DNA of 17,808 bases. It comes from Ktedonobacter sp. 13_1_20CM_4_53_11 (GTDB lineage: Bacteria; Chloroflexota; Ktedonobacteria; Ktedonobacterales; Ktedonobacteraceae). Location of the stretch: NCBI GenBank assembly GCA_001919995.1, contig MNIY01000171.1, positions 1 to 17,808 on the forward strand, in the 5' to 3' direction. The first letter of the stretch is position 1. The number at the start of each line of letters is the position of its first letter. The notes under the pieces are model-generated. The model was not told the origin of the DNA and did no database searches. It was given only the letters and a program-made list of their open reading frames with translations. Below are positions 1 to 6,304 of this stretch, in pieces. A program made the translations under genes and the position numbers.

Positions 1-2
1 AT

Positions 3-77
3 TCGCTGGTGCATCATCCGGTGGAGGAAGGCCGCACCAAAGAAGCCATCCAGACCTTGCGCGTGGTCTCGGGGTGA
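3..77 (+). CDS. C-terminal end of an unidentified protein (partial)
   Basis: Frame 3 is open from the left edge to a TGA at 75-77 and encodes 24 residues ending in TLRVVSG. It looks more protein-like than the other two forward frames, which also run open slightly further. A perfect-stem hairpin starts 44 bp after the stop, as expected behind a real gene. The fragment is too short for a family assignment, so its function is unknown. Confidence 0.4.
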   Translation, partial: SLVHHPVEEGRTKEAIQTLRVVSG

Positions 78-120
78 AATCATTAAGCGCTAACTGAGAA
101 CCAATTTTCCGCTTTGAGGT

Positions 121-161
121 CAATAGCACCGATTGGGAAGTGATACCAATCGGTGCTATTG
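121..161 (+). terminator. Hairpin, probable terminator of the left-edge gene
   Basis: A perfect 16-bp stem, CAATAGCACCGATTGG at 121-136 and its complement at 146-161, encloses a 9-nt loop. It is followed by the T-rich stretch GCCGTTTTGTTG, which is not a clean T-run. The position 44 bp after a stop codon supports termination. The imperfect U-tract means it could instead be a processing or stability hairpin. Confidence 0.6.
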
Positions 162-204
162 GCCGTTTTGTTGCTATTGGGTTGACACGTAGTGACTTCT
201 TCAC

Positions 205-234
205 GCGAAAGTATTTTTGACACCATACTTTCGC
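205..234. repeat. Inverted repeat, possible operator or leader hairpin
   Basis: GCGAAAGTAT (205-214) and ATACTTTCGC (225-234) form a perfect 10-bp inverted repeat around a 10-bp spacer. It lies about 130 bp upstream of the MshEN-like gene and just after a TTGACA hexamer (182-187). No convincing -10 box was found at the proper distance. A regulatory role is inference from position only. Confidence 0.35.
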
Positions 235-363
235 AGGTATCAACATCGTATATGCATACTGATCTATTATACTTCCCCTTGTTGGCGTCCTCATAGTGAT
301 AATGAACATCGCATTTTTCATCTCTCAATCTGGTGGATATTACATCTTAAGACAGCGAAAGAG

Positions 364-771
364 ATGGTAACATATGTGAACAGCTTCTATGGGCCACGTT
401 TTGACACATTGAGGTGGGTGCCGCTCCGCTACAGGAGTATGTTGCCTCTTGATGTGATGAAGCAGTATCAATGTATTGTAGTTGGCGCTACGCAAAGAGA
501 ATTGACTGTAGCCTTTACTGCAGAGCAAAATAAGGTAGTAATCAGGGCTCTCCAGAAGCTAACAAGTCTTAATATTTTCCCAGTCCTGGTCCAACCAGCA
601 AAATTCCGCCTGCTCATGCATCGGATTGAAGCATATGAGCAACACCGGCATGACCTGGATTGGCCCTACTATGTTCATTGGTATTTCACTCACTCAATAG
701 TAGAGTACGTTTTAACTGAGCAGGTGTTGCACAAACAGCAAATTGTTGAGGAACCATGGGAATATGAATAG
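364..771 (+). CDS. Small protein resembling the N-terminal (MshEN-like) domain of GspE/PilB ATPases
   Basis: This encodes 135 residues. Residues about 20-92 match the pattern of the N-terminal domain of type II secretion and type IV pilus ATPases: a short lead-in ending in a Leu-Pro-Leu stretch, a variable 'cIVVga..reLtvAft' strand, a helix leading to LTSLNIFPVLVQP, and a terminal RIEAYE helix. There is no Walker A or B motif, so this is a stand-alone domain without the ATPase. In MshE this fold binds c-di-GMP; the RxxLG/GxxL-type ligand motifs are not clear here. The C-terminal 40 residues are rich in His, Tyr and Trp. The ATG at 364 was chosen because the upstream extension to a TTG at 217 covers an inverted repeat and has unlikely composition. 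The ribosome-binding site is weak (GAAAGAG, directly adjacent). The gene converges on a sugar transferase. A c-di-GMP link to exopolysaccharide would be inference. Confidence 0.6.
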   Translation: MVTYVNSFYGPRFDTLRWVPLRYRSMLPLDVMKQYQCIVVGATQRELTVAFTAEQNKVVIRALQKLTSLNIFPVLVQPAKFRLLMHRIEAYEQHRHDLDWPYYVHWYFTHSIVEYVLTEQVLHKQQIVEEPWEYE

Positions 772-772
772 C

Positions 773-846
773 GTAGATATATATCCATCCACCAGAGAGC
801 GGTCAGGGATCCCTGACCGCTCTCTGGTGGATGGATATATATCTAC
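773..846. repeat. Perfect 74-bp palindrome between convergent genes
   Basis: Bases 773-809 are exactly complementary to 810-846, giving two 37-bp arms with no spacer and no mismatch. The symmetry centre is GGGATCCC. The palindrome starts two bases after the stop of the MshEN-like gene and ends 13 bases before the stop of the opposing sugar-transferase gene, so each transcript would end in a 37-bp RNA stem. This placement suggests a bidirectional terminator, but neither side has a continuous T-run. A foldback assembly artefact is possible. Confidence 0.9.
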
Positions 847-859
847 ACAGTGTTAGTTT

Positions 860-1528
860 TCATGCTCCCCCACGTTTCTTGATTACGACAGGAACGGTGA
901 GAAAAATAAGTTTGATATCTTCCCACAAAGATTGTCGCTGTAGATAAGCGATATCCATTTCGACCATATTTTCGAAGGTCACGCGGCTGCGCCCATAGAT
1001 CTGCCATGGCCCTGTCAACCCAGGATTACCGGAGAGGCGAAGCTTGTGGTGGAGACTATAGAGTTCAACTTCAAAAGGAAGCGGCGGCCGTGGTCCAACC
1101 AATGACATTTCACCACGTAAGACATTCAAAAATTGGGGCAGCTCATCAAGACTGGTTAAACGGATAAATTTACCTACTTTCGTGACGCGAGGATCATTAT
1201 ATATTTTATATGGTGAATTTGTATCATTATTGAGTTTGCTACCATTCATATAATGCTTAATAGCCTCACGATGTTTACTGTCATCGTTTTTGACGTACAT
1301 CGAGCGGAATTTGAGCATCTCAAATTCGGCGCCGTTACGCCCTACTCGTTTCTGACGGTAAAGGATAGGGCCTTCTGAATCCGCGAGTATCAACAATGCA
1401 ATGACCGCACTAAATAGTAGAACGGGTACAGCAATACATAGAGTAAATACGATATCTAGAACTCTTTTGGCTCGTTCATAACTAAGTTTAAGGCTAATTG
1501 TTTGTATAGGCGCTGTCTGAACTGCCAT
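860..1528 (-). CDS. Undecaprenyl-phosphate sugar-phosphate transferase (bacterial sugar transferase family)
   Basis: The 222-residue product is predicted to start exopolysaccharide or glycan assembly by moving a sugar-1-phosphate from a nucleotide sugar onto undecaprenyl phosphate at the inner face of the membrane. Family features in order: a basic lead-in and one hydrophobic membrane segment (about 23-48), the GPILYRQKRVGRNG block (53-66), KFRSM (73-77), RLTSLDELPQ with the catalytic Asp128-Glu129 pair, and GEMSLVGPRP followed by PGLTGPWQ. It lacks the extra multi-pass N-terminal region of WbaP-type enzymes, so it is the short, single-domain form. The ATG at 1528 was chosen because GGAGG sits at proper spacing before it; a GTG four codons upstream would leave its ribosome-binding site with no gap. 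No glycosyltransferase or flippase partners are visible, so the sugar specificity is unknown. Confidence 0.93.
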   Translation of the reverse strand: MAVQTAPIQTISLKLSYERAKRVLDIVFTLCIAVPVLLFSAVIALLILADSEGPILYRQKRVGRNGAEFEMLKFRSMYVKNDDSKHREAIKHYMNGSKLNNDTNSPYKIYNDPRVTKVGKFIRLTSLDELPQFLNVLRGEMSLVGPRPPLPFEVELYSLHHKLRLSGNPGLTGPWQIYGRSRVTFENMVEMDIAYLQRQSLWEDIKLIFLTVPVVIKKRGGA

Positions 1529-1692
1529 AGTACCCTCCACTCCTTACTTTCTAGCTGCTTCTACCAATGATGTTCTATTAATGAGCATAACCAAATTGAG
1601 TGCATAACAGGTATGCAAAGATATGTAGAAATGGTAAAAAGCAAAGGGAGAGGTTAACATGAACACACACCCAAAAACAGAGGAATTGTATT

Positions 1693-1736
1693 GAAAAAAG
1701 CGGAGTTACTGTTGAACTTACAATCCTTTAGTAACT
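1693..1736 (-). terminator. Possible terminator of the ATP-grasp operon
   Basis: Read on the minus strand, AGTTACT (1736-1730) can pair with AGTAACT (1710-1704) across a 19-nt loop, followed by CCGC and a run of six T. The hairpin starts 10 bases after the ATP-grasp stop codon. The stem is short and the loop long, so this is only a moderate candidate. The rest of the 218 bp between this gene and the sugar transferase shows no clear promoter. Confidence 0.4.
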
Positions 1737-1746
1737 GAAAAACTGT

Positions 1747-3027
1747 TCAGCGAGGAAGGGCTGACGTGCTCGTCCTGAGTACAGGGATATCCCGCCTGAT
1801 ATCAAATTTCAGCAAGGAATGCGCCCGCCGAATCGCCTCTTCCACTGCGGCAGGACTATCGCCACGGGCAAAGATGAAGCCGAGATAACTTGCCCCCTCC
1901 GGTAAAGGTACAAGAGGATGATGCAATTTTGCGGTGATTTCAACGCCTGTAATCAGTGGCACGGCTTGCGCTTTTTCCACTCCATAGACAGCTTTAAGCA
2001 TACCAGCCGCAGGAATGGGGATCATCATCACAGCGCTGGCGCGTTCCTCACGTTCGATAGAGCTGATTTCTTCGCCGATGGCCTGGCGTAAAATGAGTTC
2101 CTCCAGGCACGTGCCAGCCCCAAACTCCAGGATGGTCGAGCAGAGCCCTCCGATGGAACGTCCAGCTATTTCTAACATCCAGGGTCCCTGCTCGTTGACA
2201 CGCAGTTCGGCATGAACAGGTCCCTCGCGTAATTCCAGAGAAGCAGCTGCTATTGTCACACAGCAAGCAATATCTTCTTGAACCTTCGCAGGTAAGCGCG
2301 ATGGAGTGACATAGATGGTCTCCTCAAAAAAGGGACCATCCAGTGGGTCTGGTTTATCAAAAAGCGCCAGTACCTTCAATTGTCCGCGTGTCAGTATGCC
2401 CTCCAGGGCTACCTCAAAGCCTGGTATGAAGTCTTCAACCAGCACGTGGTCATGTTTTGAAAATCCCTCAGAGAACAGAAGGCGCTTCAAGCGGTTGAAA
2501 GCAGTCACAAATCTAGCAGGATCATTGGCGCGTATCACACCTCTACTGCCCGAGAGGCGTAACGGTTTGACCACGCAGGGATAGGTCACTTGCCCAGCGA
2601 TCCAGGCAGGATCATCACCAAGGACAAAGGGATGAAAGACGGGACAGGGCGCGCCACCTTCTGACATCAAAGTGCGCATCAACAATTTGTCGCGCGCTGC
2701 TTCAGCCGCTTTAGGCGAATTATGGGCTAAACCTAATGCTGCGCTAGCAAGAGCTGCCAGTTCACTTGCCGCATCATCGACAGAAAGAATGGCCGTAATA
2801 GGATGTTCTTTCGCGTACTCGACGATCGTCCGCACAGAAGCTACAGGTGCAGCAAAATCAACGCCAAGGGGGACATGCCAGTATTCTGCCAGGGTCTCCG
2901 GCAGATCAATTCCCACCACTACCTCGAGATTCAGCTTTTTAGCAGCACTTAAAAACGCTCCAGCACGATAAGTGGCAGGAGACATCAGTAATACAACACG
3001 TTTCTTTTCCGCGTTCTCCGGGTTCAT
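1747..3027 (-). CDS. ATP-grasp ligase, L-amino-acid-ligase-like
   Basis: The 426-residue enzyme is predicted to activate a carboxylate with ATP and join it to an amine. Visible features: a Rossmann-like N-terminal part (VVLLMSPATYRAGAFL), the DKLLMR segment (113-118), the ATP-binding PCVVKPLRLSGSRGV block with Lys154, VEDFIPG with the likely adenine-contacting Glu198, and metal-binding HAEL (Glu274) and LEIAGRSIGG (Glu286, Arg290). The C-terminal part, GASYLGFIFARGDSPAAVEEAIRRAH, resembles the C-terminal domain of BacD-type L-amino acid ligases. Substrates cannot be read from the sequence. The ATG at 3027 was chosen because the longer frame would run through the end of the upstream gene, whose TAA lies four bases before this start. 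That spacing indicates co-transcription and probable translational coupling with the 86-residue protein. Biotin-carboxylase-type or PurK-like enzymes are less likely alternatives. Confidence 0.85.
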   Translation of the reverse strand: MNPENAEKKRVVLLMSPATYRAGAFLSAAKKLNLEVVVGIDLPETLAEYWHVPLGVDFAAPVASVRTIVEYAKEHPITAILSVDDAASELAALASAALGLAHNSPKAAEAARDKLLMRTLMSEGGAPCPVFHPFVLGDDPAWIAGQVTYPCVVKPLRLSGSRGVIRANDPARFVTAFNRLKRLLFSEGFSKHDHVLVEDFIPGFEVALEGILTRGQLKVLALFDKPDPLDGPFFEETIYVTPSRLPAKVQEDIACCVTIAAASLELREGPVHAELRVNEQGPWMLEIAGRSIGGLCSTILEFGAGTCLEELILRQAIGEEISSIEREERASAVMMIPIPAAGMLKAVYGVEKAQAVPLITGVEITAKLHHPLVPLPEGASYLGFIFARGDSPAAVEEAIRRAHSLLKFDIRRDIPVLRTSTSALPR

Positions 3028-3031
3028 CTGC

Positions 3032-3292
3032 TTATTCTTCCCTATCCTGTTTGACTTCAACCTGAAAACCTCTCGATTTGAGCGCTGCCGCCAGGCCAAA
3101 TAACCGCTCGTCACCATGCACCAACCAGACGAGTTCAGTGCCTTCCCAGTGGCATTCGTACCAACCCTCCCATTTCATATGTTGCACCCTCCCCAGGTAA
3201 TGCCAGGCCTTTACGGCTGGACGCCGATTGTTGAAGCCATAACCAATGCTCTCTACACTGGCAAAGTCTTTGCTGCGAAAGATAACCTTCAT
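3032..3292 (-). CDS. Unrecognised Trp-rich 86-residue protein, first gene of the ATP-grasp operon
   Basis: I do not recognise this family. The protein has 86 residues, no signal peptide or membrane segment, five Trp residues concentrated between 30 and 57 (KAWHYLG, KWEGWYECHWEG, LVWLVHG), and a C-terminal half that looks like a small alpha/beta unit (LFGLAAALKSRGFQVEVKQ). It ends four bases before the ATP-grasp start, which is the best evidence that it is real. The ATG at 3292 has a poor ribosome-binding site. An internal ATG at residue 39 is preceded by GGGGAGGG at good spacing, so a 48-residue product is a real alternative. It could be an accessory or partner protein of the ligase. The composition does not look like a peptide precursor with a cleavable core. 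Confidence 0.6.
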   Translation of the reverse strand: MKVIFRSKDFASVESIGYGFNNRRPAVKAWHYLGRVQHMKWEGWYECHWEGTELVWLVHGDERLFGLAAALKSRGFQVEVKQDREE

Positions 3293-3601
3293 ATATTTAT
3301 ATTACTTACATTTGCTAGCATTTATTCCACCTGGTAACACCACACTTTGCGCTTCACATAGATATTACCACACTCTTGCGCCAGATCAATCCTCGTTGCT
3401 ACCAACGGTATCACCTGATGCCGCGCAACATTACAGAGAAAGCACAGAAAACCAGTTCATATTAGACGGAAAGACAGTGAAGCGGTATGATAGGTAAGAG
3501 ACACTCAGGGTTATGCTTTTTAAAGAGACGCGCTATAACGCCGTTTTCTTCTGTAAACAGAACACTTTTGCAACCTTTGGCTATAGGAAGGAGCTGCTTC
3601 T
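3293..3601. other. Divergent intergenic region
   Basis: This 309-bp stretch separates the minus-strand ATP-grasp pair from the + strand HAD gene and should hold promoters for both. It has a direct repeat, ACCACAC..TTGCGC, at 3339-3352 and 3367-3381, about 28 bp apart, on the side near the 86-residue gene. On the HAD side it has a -10-like box and an inverted repeat (described separately). Short + strand reading frames here have no ribosome-binding site and no protein-like composition. Confidence 0.5.
3534..3562 (+). promoter_or_regulatory. Possible -10 box and operator of the HAD gene
   Basis: TATAAC (3534-3539) resembles a -10 element but has no good -35 partner. Just downstream, TTCTGT aa ACAGAA (3549-3562) is a perfect 6-bp inverted repeat with a 2-bp spacer that would cover the transcription start. 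That arrangement fits a repressor site. Both calls rest on short motifs and are tentative. Confidence 0.35.
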
Positions 3602-4273
3602 ATGTCGACGCTTACTTTTTTGATTGATGTCGATAACACACTGATCGATAATGACGATGTAAAACGTGATTATGATATGCACCTCCAGGCCGAGATGGGT
3701 TCGGCACTGGCGGAACGCTTCTGGGATATTTATGAGCAAGTTCGTAAAGAGCGCGGTGTTGTAGATATTCCACTTGCCCTGCAGAGGTTTCGAGAACAAA
3801 CATCGCTTGAGGAACTGGATGAGCAGACATACCTTCATGTCCACTCTATCTTTGACAACTATCCTTTCTCTCAGGCTCTTTACCCCTATACTCTCGAAAC
3901 GCTGGCATATCTACGCACTATCGGCCTTACGGTAATCGTCTCAGATGGTGATTTGTTCTTCCAGTCGGAGAAAATAATCTCTAGCTACCTGGCTGAAGCC
4001 GTCGAAGGTCGGGTATTGCTGTATGTCCATAAACAAGAGCACCTGGACGAGGTTATGGCGATGTATCCTGCCGACCACTACGCAATGATCGATGATAAAC
4101 CACAAATTCTGGTAGATTCCAAAGCAATTATGGGGAAGCGCCTGACCACCGTATTCGTCCAGCAAGGGAAATACGCGGAAGAGCAACCACCCGGTTTCAT
4201 GCCTGATATCAGCGTCTTACATTTTGCAGATTTGCGTTCTTACAAGGCTGACCAATTCTTTGCCACGCATTAG
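3602..4273 (+). CDS. HAD-superfamily hydrolase
   Basis: The 223-residue soluble protein carries all four HAD motifs. Motif I is DVDNTLID with nucleophile Asp9 and acid/base Asp11. Motif II is VSDGD with Ser114. A motif III candidate is Lys144 (HKQEH). Motif IV is MIDDKPQ with Asp164-Asp165 for Mg2+. Between motifs I and II lies a helical cap (about 17-95), as in C1-cap phosphatases and dehalogenases. It most likely removes phosphate from a small metabolite; the substrate is unknown. The ATG at 3602 has a good ribosome-binding site, GGAAGGAG, nine bases upstream. It is the first of a run of + strand genes but is separated from the next one by 108 bp with a weak hairpin and a promoter-like box, so it is probably its own transcription unit. 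Confidence 0.88.
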   Translation: MSTLTFLIDVDNTLIDNDDVKRDYDMHLQAEMGSALAERFWDIYEQVRKERGVVDIPLALQRFREQTSLEELDEQTYLHVHSIFDNYPFSQALYPYTLETLAYLRTIGLTVIVSDGDLFFQSEKIISSYLAEAVEGRVLLYVHKQEHLDEVMAMYPADHYAMIDDKPQILVDSKAIMGKRLTTVFVQQGKYAEEQPPGFMPDISVLHFADLRSYKADQFFATH

Positions 4274-4281
4274 GGTAGGAA

Positions 4282-4304
4282 CCTGCTTCTTTCATTTCAG
4301 CAGG
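4282..4304 (+). terminator. Weak hairpin after the HAD gene
   Basis: CCTGCT (4282-4287) and AGCAGG (4299-4304) form a 6-bp stem with an 11-nt loop, nine bases after the stop codon, followed by CCTTTAAT. Stem and T-tract are both weak, so this is a low-confidence terminator supported mainly by its position. Confidence 0.35.
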
Positions 4305-4341
4305 CCTTTAATCTTGAATATGATTCTTCGTTTAGACTTTA

Positions 4342-4350
4342 TGGTATAGT
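4342..4350 (+). promoter_or_regulatory. Extended -10 promoter of the JAMM protease gene
   Basis: TGGTATAGT combines the TGn extension with TATAGT, which matches TATAAT in five of six positions. No clear -35 box lies 16-18 bp upstream, which is tolerated for extended -10 promoters. Transcription would begin near 4357, giving a leader of about 25 nt before the ATG at 4382. Confidence 0.5.
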
Positions 4351-4381
4351 AGAGACAAACTAGCTGTTGAATTGAGTCCTT

Positions 4382-4879
4382 ATGAGAAAACACCCAAGCG
4401 CACGAGCCATGATCAGCATCAAAGCGAGGCATACACTCTATACCGACGTTTGCCAGCGTCGACATATTGAGGCATGTGGGCTTTTACTAGGTCACATAGA
4501 CGATCTGGGCAACTGGCATATCGAGCAAGTACACCCGCTACCTAACATATATAACTCCCCCGTCTACTTTGAATTCGCTCCAGAAGATGTTCTGGCCGTT
4601 GAATTAGACCGTCCTGGAGAGATTATCGGAGTATATCATAGTCATCCCGGCGGATTGAGAGTCGCCAGTAGTACTGACCGGGAAAATATGGAACGGGTGA
4701 ATAAAGAACAGCAGATCCCCTGGATCTGGTTCATCCTCAGTGGCCCTTTCAATGGAAGGGTTCAACGAGATGATAAGCAAGGTACAAGCTCGTCTCTAAT
4801 TGCTTACCATCACTATGATACAATGGGTTTGCAGCAAATATCGCTCGAATTTGAGGAAACCCAGGATGAGCACGCATAA
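4382..4879 (+). CDS. JAMM/MPN zinc metalloprotease (prokaryotic JAB family)
   Basis: The 165-residue protein has a complete JAMM zinc site: Glu30 in EACGLLLG, then His86-x-His88 with Pro89, Ser96 and Asp99 in HSHPGGLRVASSTD, spaced exactly as in the family pattern H-x-H-x7-S-x2-D. Such enzymes cut isopeptide or peptide bonds at the C-terminus of ubiquitin-like proteins. Bacterial members often trim sulfur-carrier proteins of the ThiS/MoaD type in cysteine or cofactor synthesis. No sulfur carrier, E1-like enzyme or cysteine synthase is in this window, so the substrate is open. No signal peptide is present, so it should be cytoplasmic. The ATG at 4382 lacks a clear ribosome-binding site (the bases before it read GAGTCCTT), and the ATG at residue 10 has none either. 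Catalytic residues are unaffected by that choice. Confidence 0.9.
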   Translation: MRKHPSARAMISIKARHTLYTDVCQRRHIEACGLLLGHIDDLGNWHIEQVHPLPNIYNSPVYFEFAPEDVLAVELDRPGEIIGVYHSHPGGLRVASSTDRENMERVNKEQQIPWIWFILSGPFNGRVQRDDKQGTSSSLIAYHHYDTMGLQQISLEFEETQDEHA

Positions 4880-4906
4880 AAGCCCTGAGATAATCGGGTC
4901 AAAGGG

Positions 4907-4935
4907 TAGTCATATCAGTACAAATGCGTTATAAT
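4907..4935 (+). promoter_or_regulatory. Promoter of the zinc-ribbon membrane protein gene
   Basis: TAGTCA (4907-4912, four of six matches to TTGACA) is followed after 17 bp by a perfect TATAAT (4930-4935). Transcription would start near 4942, leaving a leader of about 60 nt before the ATG at 5005. Confidence 0.65.
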
Positions 4936-5004
4936 CGACGCTGGTTGGTACAATAGTATCGGCAAAAACAGGTTTTCGACGCGATCAGGAAAAGGAACCA
5001 GGTA

Positions 5005-6276
5005 ATGAGATGCCCAAAGTGCGGTAATGAGGTTAGTCAAGACGAAGCGTTCTGTGGGCAATGTGGCACACCCACAAGACCACTACCACAACGAACTGAA
5101 ATGGTACAGGCACCGCGCAGTGGACTTCTACAAACATATAATCAGAATAATTCTCCCACTCCGGAGGTTGCCCCCGATGCGTACGGTACAAGTCCGATAC
5201 CTCCAGCCAGCGCATACAATCCCAATATGCCTCCCTTCCAGGGCGGCTCGATGGCTCCTCCTAACCAAACGCCAATTATAACTCCTTCCGATCCTCGTCA
5301 ACAGACCGACTTCTATCAGGACGCTACGGAAGCAATGTCGTCATTGCCACCGAATGCTGGTCAGAGCTACCCAGCCAATTATCCACCACAGAGCTATGGA
5401 GGTGCACCTTTACAGGCGGGATATCCCGGCACAGGACAATACGGCTCTTCTCCACAAGGGCAGCTTTACCAGGCTGGAAATCAGGTACAGCCTGGCTATT
5501 CATCAGTTCCTCCCTATGCAGGCGGACAGAACTATACTGGTTATCCGCCGCAGCCTGGACTTACACCTCCACCGATAAAAAAACAAAATAACACAGCCTT
5601 AATAATCGTGATAACCTTGCTCGTATTGGCGCTGATAGCGGTGATCTTTTTCGGCACACTTTACTTATTACGTGGGCATTCTGCTCCAAAACCAACTGTT
5701 ACACCAACACCCATACCAACGATTGCACCTACCCCTACACCGACGCCCAATCCTACACCGACAGCTACATCCAACCCAACGCCTTCACCTACAGCCACAG
5801 CCGCACCTGACGCGAATTTCTCCTGGTGTGATGTGTCATGCACGAATAATGGATTTATTGTTGAGTACCCAAATGGCTGGAATCAGGGGCAAACGAGCGA
5901 CAAAACTGGTGTGCAGTTTCTCAACCCTACTCAACAAGATCAGTACGCTGCGTTCAAAGTTCCCACAATCCAGGGAGAGGCTAATGCCAGCAACCTGGTC
6001 GACGCGGACTTGCAAAGTGTTTATGCTTCCAAGACAGGCTATACAGCTCCTACTTCAAAATTGGTCACTACTATCGGTGGTGAAACCTGGACTTACGCTA
6101 TCGCATACTACCAGTTGAACGGCCAGAAGGAGCGGGTTGAAGTCTTTGCCACTATTCATGCGAAGAAGGGCTACGTGATTGAACTACAGGCAGCTGATAG
6201 TCAGTTTGATGCAGTGAATACGCAGTATTTTTCCATTATGATTGCTCGCTTCCAGTTCTTGTCGAGTACATCTTAG
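5005..6276 (+). CDS. Zinc-ribbon single-pass membrane protein with exported PsbP/Mog1-like domain
   Basis: The 423-residue protein has a clear mosaic layout. Residues 1-20 form a zinc ribbon (Cys3, Cys6, Cys17, Cys20; CPKC and CGQC). Residues 25-190 are a disordered Pro/Gln/Tyr/Gly-rich cytoplasmic region. Residues 197-222 are one membrane helix, followed by RGH. Residues 228-268 are a Thr-Pro linker, and 270-423 form an outside domain. That domain has Cys275 and Cys279, which could form a disulfide, and a pattern (FIVEYPNGWNQ, VQFLNPTQQDQYAAFKV, YFSIMIARFQF) typical of PsbP/Mog1-like folds. With no signal peptide and the ribbon inside, the topology should be N-in, C-out. The function is unknown; sensing or envelope scaffolding is speculation. 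The ATG at 5005 follows AAAAGGA at a somewhat long spacing. It ends 28 bp before the spermidine-synthase-like gene, so the two may be co-transcribed. Confidence 0.85.
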   Translation: MRCPKCGNEVSQDEAFCGQCGTPTRPLPQRTEMVQAPRSGLLQTYNQNNSPTPEVAPDAYGTSPIPPASAYNPNMPPFQGGSMAPPNQTPIITPSDPRQQTDFYQDATEAMSSLPPNAGQSYPANYPPQSYGGAPLQAGYPGTGQYGSSPQGQLYQAGNQVQPGYSSVPPYAGGQNYTGYPPQPGLTPPPIKKQNNTALIIVITLLVLALIAVIFFGTLYLLRGHSAPKPTVTPTPIPTIAPTPTPTPNPTPTATSNPTPSPTATAAPDANFSWCDVSCTNNGFIVEYPNGWNQGQTSDKTGVQFLNPTQQDQYAAFKVPTIQGEANASNLVDADLQSVYASKTGYTAPTSKLVTTIGGETWTYAIAYYQLNGQKERVEVFATIHAKKGYVIELQAADSQFDAVNTQYFSIMIARFQFLSSTS

Positions 6277-6304
6277 TATTTACTAGAGACAGACGGAGGT
6301 ACGG

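Noticed and set aside
83..328. Minus-strand reading frame of 81 codons
   Set aside because: It runs through both the 16-bp terminator stem and the 10-bp inverted repeat, has no ribosome-binding site, and has no family resemblance.
1659..1694. Short + strand frame (11 residues) with a good GGGAGAGG ribosome-binding site
   Set aside because: It is antisense to the region between two minus-strand genes and has no downstream + strand gene it could regulate, so it is probably chance.
5661..5843. Minus-strand frame rich in Gly-Val repeats
   Set aside because: It is the antisense shadow of the Thr-Pro linker of the zinc-ribbon protein.
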